27,423 nt of DNA from LW40-45 sp048883105 (lineage in GTDB: Archaea > Asgardarchaeota > Lokiarchaeia > Sigyniarchaeales > SOKP01), in NCBI GenBank assembly GCA_048883105.1, contig JBHLQY010000027.1, positions 1-27,423 on the forward strand, written 5' to 3'. The notes below the pieces were generated by a model. The model did no database searches. It had not been told where the DNA came from and saw only the letters and a list, made by a program, of their open reading frames with translations. The translations under genes were made by a program, and so were the position numbers. How positions within the stretch are numbered: the first letter of the stretch is position 1; every line of letters begins with the position of its first letter. Shown in pieces: positions 15,276 to 22,122 of this stretch.

Positions 15276-16244
15276 ATGCTAAACTATACACAATTATGTA
15301 ATAATATTTATTTAACAAAAGAGAGCAAAAAGAGATTTAATCTTCTAAATAGTATTATCATTGAAGAAAGTAAAGATTCTGATGCAATCTTAATTGATAC
15401 GAATTATCCATTTGGAGTTATTGATCATCTTTATACTCGCATAAAAAGCCCAGCGAAAGCACTTATATTTTCTCATTGTCATACAGATCATATGGCACAT
15501 GGTTTTTATCATCAAGAAAAGTATCATACACCTCTATATTGTCCGGTACAGGAAAAGGATTACATATTATCTATAGATTCCTTGATGGAGAGTAATGGTT
15601 TCAAAAAGCTTGGATTACAAGAACAATATGTGAAGATGGTACGGGAGTCTATGAAATTTAAAGAAGCTAAAAGCATTAATACATTCAATCCAGGACATGA
15701 TGTCTTCAAATATTCTTCTGTGGAAATAGAAACCATCCATATTCCCGGACATTCTCCGGGACATACCGCGTTTCTTATCCGTTCCATTCAAGATGAAGAA
15801 AATCGTAAGGTCTTATATGTTAGTGATATTGGGAGCCATCCGTATTACGGCGATCTCAACTGTGATTTAAAAGAGTTTAGGAAATCCATAGCTAAATTAG
15901 AAAAAATATATCTCTCGGACGATTATATTCTTGTACCCGCTCATGGTACTGTTTATATCAAAAAAAACGAAGAATTTTTCGAAAGGATTAGAGCAAGAAT
16001 TAAAGTAAATGGGGAGAAAGTTCTAAGTAAGCTTAGTAAAACGAAGCCTAAATCAATTAAAGAGCTTGTATTTGAAGGAACACTTTCTGACGATCTAGAG
16101 CAAATGGAGCAACTGTATAAAGATTTGCACCTGTTATGGGATGGAGGGGAAATTCATCAACATCTCCTTGAGTTTATTGCGCAAGGTATTGTTGAAAAAA
16201 CTAAAGAAGTAGACTTCTTAAACGATAGATATATTTTAGTATAA
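15276..16244 (+). CDS. MBL-fold hydrolase with C-terminal helical domain
   Basis: This 322-residue protein has its metal ligands in order: H67-C-H69-T-D71-H72 (SHCHTDH), H159 (IPGHSPGHT), D184 (YVSDIG) and H223 (PAHGT). After the MBL core (to about 225), a helical region of some 95 residues contains a winged-helix-like segment (SIKELVFEGTLSDDL, LLEFIAQGIVEKTKEVDFLNDRYIL), as in LACTB2-type and other long MBL proteins. The substrate is unknown; thioester, lactone or RNA cleavage are all found in the superfamily. The FAD oxidoreductase gene starts 18 nt downstream, so the pair is probably cotranscribed and may act in one pathway. The ATG at 15276 gives the expected N-terminal strand. Confidence 0.85.
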   Translation: MLNYTQLCNNIYLTKESKKRFNLLNSIIIEESKDSDAILIDTNYPFGVIDHLYTRIKSPAKALIFSHCHTDHMAHGFYHQEKYHTPLYCPVQEKDYILSIDSLMESNGFKKLGLQEQYVKMVRESMKFKEAKSINTFNPGHDVFKYSSVEIETIHIPGHSPGHTAFLIRSIQDEENRKVLYVSDIGSHPYYGDLNCDLKEFRKSIAKLEKIYLSDDYILVPAHGTVYIKKNEEFFERIRARIKVNGEKVLSKLSKTKPKSIKELVFEGTLSDDLEQMEQLYKDLHLLWDGGEIHQHLLEFIAQGIVEKTKEVDFLNDRYILV

Positions 16245-16262
16245 AATTAAGTAGATTAAGAA

Positions 16263-17681
16263 ATGGCACAAATCAAAATTGGAATTGTTGGAGCAGGTTC
16301 AGCCGGTTTATTTGCCGCAAATGAACTCGGGAATTCTTATTTAAAAGATATTGACATAAAGATTTTTGATCAAGGTCCTGAAATTGATAAACGTTATTGT
16401 CCACTGAAAGAAGAGGAGCTTGCATGTGCTCAATGTTACCCTTGTAAAATTATGAGCGGAGTTGGAGGGGCTGGGGCATTTTCTTCGGGAATTCTAAATT
16501 TGAATAAAAAAATTGGGGGGCGTCTAGGCGAATTATGTGAAAGTGCTAATTTAAATGTTGAGGAGGTAATACTGGGTATAGACGATTTTTTTGTCCAAAA
16601 CGGAGCTCCAAATAAAATATTTGACCCCTTTGAAGAATCTAAAAAAGAAAAATTGAAAGAATTAAGAAAAAAATGCGTTTCAGTTGATATTAGGTTTGTC
16701 GCAGTTAAACAAAGATTGTTAGGTTCTAAAAATACCCCAAAAGTTATTAAATCAATTCAAAAGCACCTGGAAACAAATTTTAATGTTCAAATTATTCCAA
16801 ATACAAAGATTATAAAATTTGATAAGAACAAGAACCTTTATTTTGAGAATGGTGAAAAAGAGAATTTTGATTATTTGCTTTTAGCTCCAGGAAGATGGGG
16901 TATGGTCTGGTTAGCTGAGATTTGTGATAAACTAAAGATTAATACATTTTATGAACCCTTAGATATCGGAGTGAGGGTTGAGGTACCTGCGATCATTATG
17001 GATGAAGTGTGTCATATTCAAAGAGATCCTAAATTTCATATAATAACTCCAACGTACAACGATTTTGTTCGAACATTTTGCGTAAACCATAAAGGTCATG
17101 TAGTCAAAGAAACTTATGAAAAAAAAATTGCGGGTGTAAATGGACATCAATTTACAACTGATGGAAAATCAGAAAATACAAACTTTGCTTTCCTTATTCG
17201 GCAACGTTTAACGAGCCCTCTTGAAGATACTACTGAATACGGGCGTTCCATTTCAAAACAAACATCAATTTTAGGAGGCTATAAACCTTTAGTCCAAACA
17301 TTAGGAGATCTTCGTAGTGGTCATCGCTCACGACAATCCCTTATTAATAAAAATCCTATACAACCAACATTAAAAGACTCAACCCCTGGAGACATTGCTA
17401 TGGCTTACCCATATCGTTTTGTAACTGACATTTTAGAGGGTCTTAAAAACCTTGATAAAGTCATTCCCGGGGTTAACAATAATAGTACTCTGATATATGC
17501 TCCTGAGTTTAAGCGTAGTGCTAAAAGCATTGATACGAATAATTTTTTAGAATCACATCAAATTAAAAACATTTTTTTTGCAGGGGATGGTGCTGGTTTA
17601 TCCCGAGGAATTGTAGGTGCCGCTGTTACAGGTATAATTGCGGCAGAAGGGATTATTAACAAGATAAAAAGCAGTTTGTAA
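16263..17681 (+). CDS. FAD-dependent oxidoreductase (COG2509-like) with Cys cluster
   Basis: This 472-residue protein has a Rossmann dinucleotide-binding start VGAGSAG (G10-x-G12-x2-G15) with D36 closing strand 2. It also has a second nucleotide motif LLLAPGRWG (about 205-213) and a C-terminal FAD motif FFAGDGAGLSRGIVGAA (about 440-456). This is the FAD-dependent dehydrogenase layout of COG2509. The block CPLKEEELACAQCYPCKIMSG brings C46, C55, C58 and C61 together, followed by GVGGAGAFSSG. The cysteines could bind an Fe-S cluster or zinc, or act as a redox disulfide pair; the family is poorly characterised. It sits 18 nt after an MBL gene. Substrate and electron partner are unknown. It is followed by a 400-nt gap. 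Confidence 0.82.
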   Translation: MAQIKIGIVGAGSAGLFAANELGNSYLKDIDIKIFDQGPEIDKRYCPLKEEELACAQCYPCKIMSGVGGAGAFSSGILNLNKKIGGRLGELCESANLNVEEVILGIDDFFVQNGAPNKIFDPFEESKKEKLKELRKKCVSVDIRFVAVKQRLLGSKNTPKVIKSIQKHLETNFNVQIIPNTKIIKFDKNKNLYFENGEKENFDYLLLAPGRWGMVWLAEICDKLKINTFYEPLDIGVRVEVPAIIMDEVCHIQRDPKFHIITPTYNDFVRTFCVNHKGHVVKETYEKKIAGVNGHQFTTDGKSENTNFAFLIRQRLTSPLEDTTEYGRSISKQTSILGGYKPLVQTLGDLRSGHRSRQSLINKNPIQPTLKDSTPGDIAMAYPYRFVTDILEGLKNLDKVIPGVNNNSTLIYAPEFKRSAKSIDTNNFLESHQIKNIFFAGDGAGLSRGIVGAAVTGIIAAEGIINKIKSSL

Positions 17682-17822
17682 CAAAATCTTCAGCCGTTTC
17701 TCTTTTTTTATTTGTTTATTTGAATAATTTAAAAATTATATTGACAAAAATTTAAAATCAATTTAAAAGAAAAAAGAAGGGTGCACGCAATCCAAGCAAA
17801 ATTTATAAAAATGAGGGAGAGA

Positions 17823-17847
17823 ATTAAACTCCACAAAAGAGTTTAAT
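17823..17847 (+). repeat. Hairpin, 9-bp stem with 7-nt loop
   Basis: ATTAAACTC (17823-17831) and GAGTTTAAT (17839-17847) are perfect reverse complements around the loop CACAAAA. The compact loop suits an RNA stem-loop rather than a protein operator. Confidence 0.45.
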
Positions 17848-17951
17848 AGAGGGCGAAATCCAATGTTATGCTCAGATTATCGTTGAATAATTTCCCTTCC
17901 TTGATCTATTATTTATTGTCTTATTAATAAATATAGGTTTATTAGACTTTT

Positions 17952-17970
17952 TATGTTCTATTAGAACATA
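17952..17970. repeat. Perfect 9-bp inverted repeat (operator-like)
   Basis: TATGTTCTATTAGAACATA is a perfect palindrome of two 9-bp arms around a single T. A one-base spacer cannot form a normal RNA hairpin loop without losing stem pairs, so a DNA site for a dimeric regulator is the better reading. It lies between convergent genes, about 110 nt from each neighbour's nearest stop or more, which is odd for an operator unless a promoter is hidden here. Confidence 0.45.
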
Positions 17971-18040
17971 CAAATTTGTTTACAAAATGAAATTAATTTA
18001 TTCTCGTATATTATGAAAGATTAAAGCCTATTAAATTCAA

Positions 18041-18052
18041 TTTTTTTTTTTT
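18041..18052 (+). terminator. T12 tract
   Basis: Twelve consecutive T on the plus strand lie about 360 nt after the FAD gene's stop and about 30 nt before the convergent MBL gene's stop. It is a possible archaeal T-tract terminator for a plus-strand transcript from the gap or from the FAD operon. Confidence 0.35.
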
Positions 18053-18081
18053 AATAAAAGATTTTTAAGTAAATTTCTCGT

Positions 18082-18885
18082 TTATAGAAGTTCCAAAATT
18101 CTAATTTTCATTCCGTCTTTAGCGGCAACAATTTTCTTTATATTTGTTTGCTCTCTTAACTTTTTAACTTGGCTTGGGACATAATTTTTTGTAGATCGCG
18201 GTCCATCCATAAAGGACCCGAAATGAGTTATTATTAAACTCTCAAGTGGAGGATTTATTTCGTTTAAATAAGGAATAACCTCATCTGTGCATAAATGCCG
18301 TTTACATGTTATTGAATCAGGTCTTAAAAGATTTAAAATTAAAATATTAACACCACTAAATTGTTCTGTGAATCCATCGAAAACCATTGTATCACTGGAG
18401 TAGGCTAGTGAGTAATCCTTAAGATTAAATCTTATTCCAAATCCCTCAATATTAGGTGAATGAATTACTTTAGTCCCAATTATTTCCACGCCTTTATAAT
18501 TAAATTTATCACCTGCCTTGAAAGAAATAACATCTTTAAGCATATTTTGATGATATTTTGATATAAACTTAAGAGTGTCTTTTGTGGTTATTAAAGTCCC
18601 TTTTTTAAAGTAATTATAGCTTCGATCGTGTAATATCTCTCTTGAGGCCTCTATAATTGCATTAATGTCGTTAAAATGGTCAATATGAACATGTGTTACT
18701 ATGAATAGCTCTGTTTTGATCGGGTCCTCGTTATATTGATTAATCTTTACAATTGCCCCTGGACCAGGATCTATGTGTGCTTGAATTCCATTGAATTTAT
18801 ACAAATATCCGCCTGTGGCTCTATGTTGGGTTCTGATATGATGCCTTCCCCCTCCAGATCCTAGGATAATTAATTCATCTTCCAT
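18082..18885 (-). CDS. MBL-fold metal-dependent hydrolase (RNase Z-like subgroup)
   Basis: This 267-residue protein has motifs H65-V-H67-I-D69-H70 (THVHIDH), H142 (IHSP), D165 (YSSDT) and H221 (ITHFGS), the order seen in the RNase Z/metal-dependent hydrolase branch of the MBL superfamily. The N-terminus GSGGGRHHIRTQHRATGGYL contains a glycine turn and an extra HH pair. It lacks the RNase Z exosite arm, so tRNA 3' processing is unlikely; phosphodiester or cyclic-nucleotide cleavage are alternatives. It begins 23 nt after the DNA methyltransferase on the same strand and is probably read from the same transcript. That pairing is unusual but may only reflect position. The base composition is closer to the rest of the window than to the methyltransferase. 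Confidence 0.82.
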   Translation of the reverse strand: MEDELIILGSGGGRHHIRTQHRATGGYLYKFNGIQAHIDPGPGAIVKINQYNEDPIKTELFIVTHVHIDHFNDINAIIEASREILHDRSYNYFKKGTLITTKDTLKFISKYHQNMLKDVISFKAGDKFNYKGVEIIGTKVIHSPNIEGFGIRFNLKDYSLAYSSDTMVFDGFTEQFSGVNILILNLLRPDSITCKRHLCTDEVIPYLNEINPPLESLIITHFGSFMDGPRSTKNYVPSQVKKLREQTNIKKIVAAKDGMKIRILELL

Positions 18886-18908
18886 TTTTCTACAGCTCTA
18901 ATCTAATT

Positions 18909-20627
18909 TTAATCTTTTACAATTAAATTTTTTGCCATTATATTAGGTAAGTATTCATCAATTTTCTTTAGTACTGGTCTTAGTCTCTGGCTTAAGATGT
19001 TTTGAATTTCATGTTTTGACAAATGTTTTTCATTGTTATTTCGTAATTCATCTACGATTGATTTTGCTATAAACTGTCCCATTTTTCCAAGCTCTACTAA
19101 TTTACAGTGAATTTTATTTTTTCTATTAAATTTCTTAATAGGACTTTCTAGTGGAATTTTAAATATATGTCTAGAGCTTCTCTTTATTTGGATTTGTTTA
19201 GTCATAATGTTTGAATTCAATACTGCTACTAGATAGTAGGCTTCGTCAATGTTGTCTGTGGCATAAAAGCTTAAATCTCCAGTAACTAAGAAATTTCCGT
19301 GAATTATCGCTGAATTTAGTATTGAGCCTGAATTATTATAAACAACTTTAATTTTTGATAGTTGCCTTTGATTTATCAATTTTGACCATCGATTTAAGTT
19401 ATCCATCAAAGATTTATGCCTAGTTGTGCTTTTCTTTAAATTTAAATAGATCTTATTAATTTTATCATAGAAATTTTTAGCATATGGCAATAATTGATTG
19501 TAATTAAAGCTCAAATCTATTTTTGAGAGAGGTAAAAAAACGTTGAAATAATCAAATATGTGAAATTTTACTAATTCTGTACTTTTAATTATTTTAAAAA
19601 GATATTTTTCTTCTACAATTTCGTTTTCAAACTCCTTTTTATTCCAAGGTGTTTTAGATCTTTTAAAAATTCTTTCGTCAGGATTTATTTTTATTAAAGA
19701 ATCGTTTATATTTTCACTTGTAACGAATATTAAATTTCTTGGATTTAAATCTGCTCCCTTATGAAATAACTTTTTGTAATAACTCTCTACAGAGAGGAAT
19801 AATCTATTTCTTTGTTTTTTTGGAATTAGTTTTTTAGTATAAAAATTATTTCCTTTTTTTTCAATTGAATAAGGAACTAAAGTTTTAATTTCTTTCAGTT
19901 TTAGTTCTATGTTAGTAAAGTAATTTATATTATTATTTTCATTTTTTAATGTGAAATGATAATCTGGCACTTCTAAATTCAAATTTGGTTGAGTTTTTTT
20001 GGATTTTTGAGCTAAAATGCATATAAAATCAATGTTAAATATTTTTTCAATCTTTTTATTAAACGTCCAGATTTTAACATTCTTAAATCCTTTAAAATTG
20101 CGAAATCGAGATGCATGGGAGCCAGTTATTACACCTTTAGTTATTACAAAAAATATTTTAGCATTTTTTTTCATAAAAACTCTTGATTGATAAAAGAAAA
20201 GTGTTGCTATCTCAATATTTAATATATTTTTTGGTCTTGGTTTAATTTCAAGTTGTTCAGCTAATTTTTTTATTTTTTCTTGATATTGATAAGCTTCAAT
20301 ATCACTGAAAGTATACCATGGGGGATTTCCAATAATAAGGTCAAACCTCTTATTCTTAATAGAAAATAATGAATCAGCCACATATAAATTAAAATGTATG
20401 TCATCGTAAGTAAAAAAATCTTTCAAGACAGTTAGGAAATTAATTTTAGAGATGAAAATCGAGATTGGATTGATATCAAAACCATAAACATTGTTGATCG
20501 CCAATATTTTTTCTTTTTCCTTTTTATTTGATGTTGTAATTCTTTTTAATATTTCGATTAAAAAATTTCCTGACCCACAACAAGGATCAAGAACCAATTC
20601 TCCAAATTTGTAGACTTTATTTATCAT
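18909..20627 (-). CDS. Adenine-specific N6 DNA methyltransferase, catalytic and target-recognition part (frameshifted gene)
   Basis: This 572-residue frame has SAM motif I LDPCCGSGNFL at 13-23, the motif II acidic residue in FDIN (50-53), D85 as motif III and the catalytic N101-P-P-W104. Its C-terminal half resembles a TaqI/Eco57I-type target-recognition domain (YYLVAVLNSNIM). The first ATG at 20627 is not the natural start. The same frame runs upstream another 22 codons (ILSSILRHKSGEYYTPPFL) and includes the GEYYTPP element that normally precedes motif I. It then meets the 20636-21175 frame at an A7 run. With that N-terminus the enzyme would have about 755 residues. No restriction domain or separate endonuclease is visible, so it is an orphan or type IIG-like fragment. 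It is clearly more AT-rich than neighbouring genes, suggesting transfer. Confidence 0.85.
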   Translation of the reverse strand: MINKVYKFGELVLDPCCGSGNFLIEILKRITTSNKKEKEKILAINNVYGFDINPISIFISKINFLTVLKDFFTYDDIHFNLYVADSLFSIKNKRFDLIIGNPPWYTFSDIEAYQYQEKIKKLAEQLEIKPRPKNILNIEIATLFFYQSRVFMKKNAKIFFVITKGVITGSHASRFRNFKGFKNVKIWTFNKKIEKIFNIDFICILAQKSKKTQPNLNLEVPDYHFTLKNENNNINYFTNIELKLKEIKTLVPYSIEKKGNNFYTKKLIPKKQRNRLFLSVESYYKKLFHKGADLNPRNLIFVTSENINDSLIKINPDERIFKRSKTPWNKKEFENEIVEEKYLFKIIKSTELVKFHIFDYFNVFLPLSKIDLSFNYNQLLPYAKNFYDKINKIYLNLKKSTTRHKSLMDNLNRWSKLINQRQLSKIKVVYNNSGSILNSAIIHGNFLVTGDLSFYATDNIDEAYYLVAVLNSNIMTKQIQIKRSSRHIFKIPLESPIKKFNRKNKIHCKLVELGKMGQFIAKSIVDELRNNNEKHLSKHEIQNILSQRLRPVLKKIDEYLPNIMAKNLIVKD

Positions 20628-20635
20628 TTTTTTTA

Positions 20636-21175
20636 CTAAAAATGGAGGAGTATAATACTCACCTGATTTATGTCGTAGTATTGAAGAAAGTATTTTTTTA
20701 TCAAATAATCAAACTTATATTCAAGCTTAATATCCAAGTTAAAAATATGTTCAGTTATATTGTAAATTAGTGCTCTATACGTACTCAGTTTTGTATTTTC
20801 ATATACATTAACTAATGGATGAAAATATTCAAAATTAAACAGATTAAGAGTATTATATTTCTCTTTTATGAATTTTTGGCAATTTTCAAAAAATTTGATA
20901 TTTACATTCTTATAATTAATAGCTTTGTTTTGATTTATAATATTTTTAAAGATAAACATATGGCCGATGAAATATACCAATGAAAAAGTAATATATAATT
21001 CTATATTTACGCTTTTTGGACCGTATATTAATACAAAATCATTATACCATCTTTTAAAATGATCGCTATCGTGAATTTCTTTTTTAAGTATAAATTCCTT
21101 TAAGTTCTCAATTTCTTCATTTAAAGTCTCTAATTTGAAATCAAAATTGTCAAAAAGTCCTAATGTCCTAAACAA
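20636..21175 (-). CDS. N-terminal helical part of the frameshifted DNA methyltransferase
   Basis: This 179-residue frame begins MFRTLGLFDNFDFKLE, is largely helical, and ends in the non-homologous tail YFLQYYDINQVSIILLHF. Residues 119-161 (FHPLVNVYENTKLSTYRALIY to LIKK) lead directly, after a -1 shift at the A7 run (20693-20699), into ILSSILRHKSGEYYTPP of the next frame. That is the continuous sequence expected before motif I of N6 adenine methyltransferases. I therefore read it as the 5' part of one gene with 18909-20627, not a separate protein. Alone it has no catalytic motif and no visible nuclease motif. It could be a genuine mutation, a phase-variable or recoded site, or a sequencing indel. 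Confidence 0.75.
   Translation of the reverse strand: MFRTLGLFDNFDFKLETLNEEIENLKEFILKKEIHDSDHFKRWYNDFVLIYGPKSVNIELYITFSLVYFIGHMFIFKNIINQNKAINYKNVNIKFFENCQKFIKEKYNTLNLFNFEYFHPLVNVYENTKLSTYRALIYNITEHIFNLDIKLEYKFDYLIKKYFLQYYDINQVSIILLHF
20693..20699 (-). other. A7 slippery heptamer at the methyltransferase frame junction
   Basis: On the coding (minus) strand the first frame reads ATA AAA AAA TAC. The run is therefore A AAA AAA in exactly the phase of a canonical -1 slippery heptamer. A -1 slip, or one extra A, joins the first frame to the second. The second frame is open from 20708, and the first ends at 20636, so the shift must fall in that window. Confidence 0.6.
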
Positions 21176-21331
21176 ATACTATTACTCCTTTTTCTTTCTT
21201 AATGAATTTATCATTATCATTAAATAAAATTAATGTTATTAAACCAAAATTAAATTAAAACTTTTAATTAAATAACATTATTTATCAAAAATCATTTAAT
21301 AAATATAAGGAAAAGAAGAGATATTCTTATT

Positions 21332-21952
21332 TTGACTACAAGTGAAATTAAACTTTCTAAAAATCTAGAAAATGGAAAGGAATTCTCTTGTAAAATGTGC
21401 GGGACTTGCTGTAGGGGCCTTCACGAAGGAGAGGTGTATCTATATAGAGATGACATCGTTAAACTGGCAAGACATTTAAAATTAAAAGGTAAATTAGGTT
21501 TAAGAGCATTTGCCAGAAATTATGTAAAAATAATTGATGAATCATTTTATTGGAAAGAATCTGGAGAAAAAAGAGGTCGAAATTATAAATTCAAGACTTT
21601 AGCTTTTAAGTTTACGGGAGATGATGAACATTGCTATTTTTTAGACGAAAATAATATATGTACTGTTCATAAAGCAAGACCATTCCAATGTCGTTGTTTC
21701 CCTTGGTGGCGCATGATGGTGAACTCATCTTCTGGCTGGAAAAATTTAGTTAATTATTCAAAAAAATGTCCAGGTTTACATGATTCTCTTTCAGAGAATC
21801 ATAAAGGGAAGTTTTATTCTAGAGAAGAAATCTTAAAATGGGCGAAAAGAGAGTATGCGATTGAAAAAAAATTTTTCTTGGAAATGAAAAATAATGATTT
21901 TGACATTTTCAAAGTATATGATTTTATTTCTGAAGAAACTAATCAACAATAA
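21332..21952 (+). CDS. CxxCxxCC (YkgJ-like) cysteine-cluster protein, long form
   Basis: This 206-residue protein has the signature C20-x2-C23-x2-C26-C27 (FSCKMCGTCCRG), then C101 (HCYFLD), C110 (ICTVHKARP), C120 and C122 (FQCRCFPWW) and C146 (KKCPGLH). This is the full CxxCxxCC-family set, with the K-A-R-P-x-x-C core. The start is TTG at 21332, because no ATG lies between it and Met22 inside the motif. Compared with the 138-residue paralogue at 3155 it has a longer insert between the cysteine blocks and an added C-terminal helix region. The family's metal and function are not established. It stands alone, about 155 nt from the methyltransferase start and 170 nt before hdrA. Confidence 0.85.
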   Translation: MTTSEIKLSKNLENGKEFSCKMCGTCCRGLHEGEVYLYRDDIVKLARHLKLKGKLGLRAFARNYVKIIDESFYWKESGEKRGRNYKFKTLAFKFTGDDEHCYFLDENNICTVHKARPFQCRCFPWWRMMVNSSSGWKNLVNYSKKCPGLHDSLSENHKGKFYSREEILKWAKREYAIEKKFFLEMKNNDFDIFKVYDFISEETNQQ

Positions 21953-22078
21953 CTTTCTATTTTAATGGTAATTTTTGCTTAATCACATATATCTTTTATA
22001 ATTAATACAAATTAGTTTTATAATTTCTTTTATTTATCCATTATTTTTTATTACAAATAATTATTAAAATCGTAAAGG

Positions 22079-22088
22079 TTATATAAAT
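22079..22088 (+). promoter_or_regulatory. TATA box of hdrA
   Basis: TTATATAAAT lies 34 nt before the hdrA ATG and is preceded by a purine-rich BRE-like GTAAAGG. The predicted start site near 22110 leaves a leader of only about a dozen bases. A GTGAG (22109-22113) could serve as ribosome site if transcription starts at or before it. Confidence 0.5.
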
Positions 22089-22122
22089 CATAGAGAACTT
22101 CGCATTAGTGAGATAATAAAGT

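Larger units (their letters stand above)
17682..18081. other. 400-nt non-coding gap with structured segments
   Basis: There is no credible ORF on either strand. The segment about 17780-17900 is less AT-rich than its surroundings (for example GGGTGCACGCAATCC at 17779-17793). A TATA-like AATTTAAAAG lies just before it. It holds a 9-bp hairpin (17823-17847), and about 100 nt farther is a perfect 9-bp inverted repeat (17952-17970). A T12 tract on the plus strand closes the gap at 18041-18052. Promoter-like sequence, GC island, hairpin and T-tract together suggest an unannotated plus-strand non-coding RNA, but I can match it to no family (no C/D boxes, SRP or RNase P core). Confidence 0.3.

Noticed and set aside
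18082..18885. Third MBL protein considered as tRNase Z
   Set aside because: It lacks the exosite arm and the usual tRNase Z N-terminal HST-type signature, so it is called only as an MBL-fold hydrolase.
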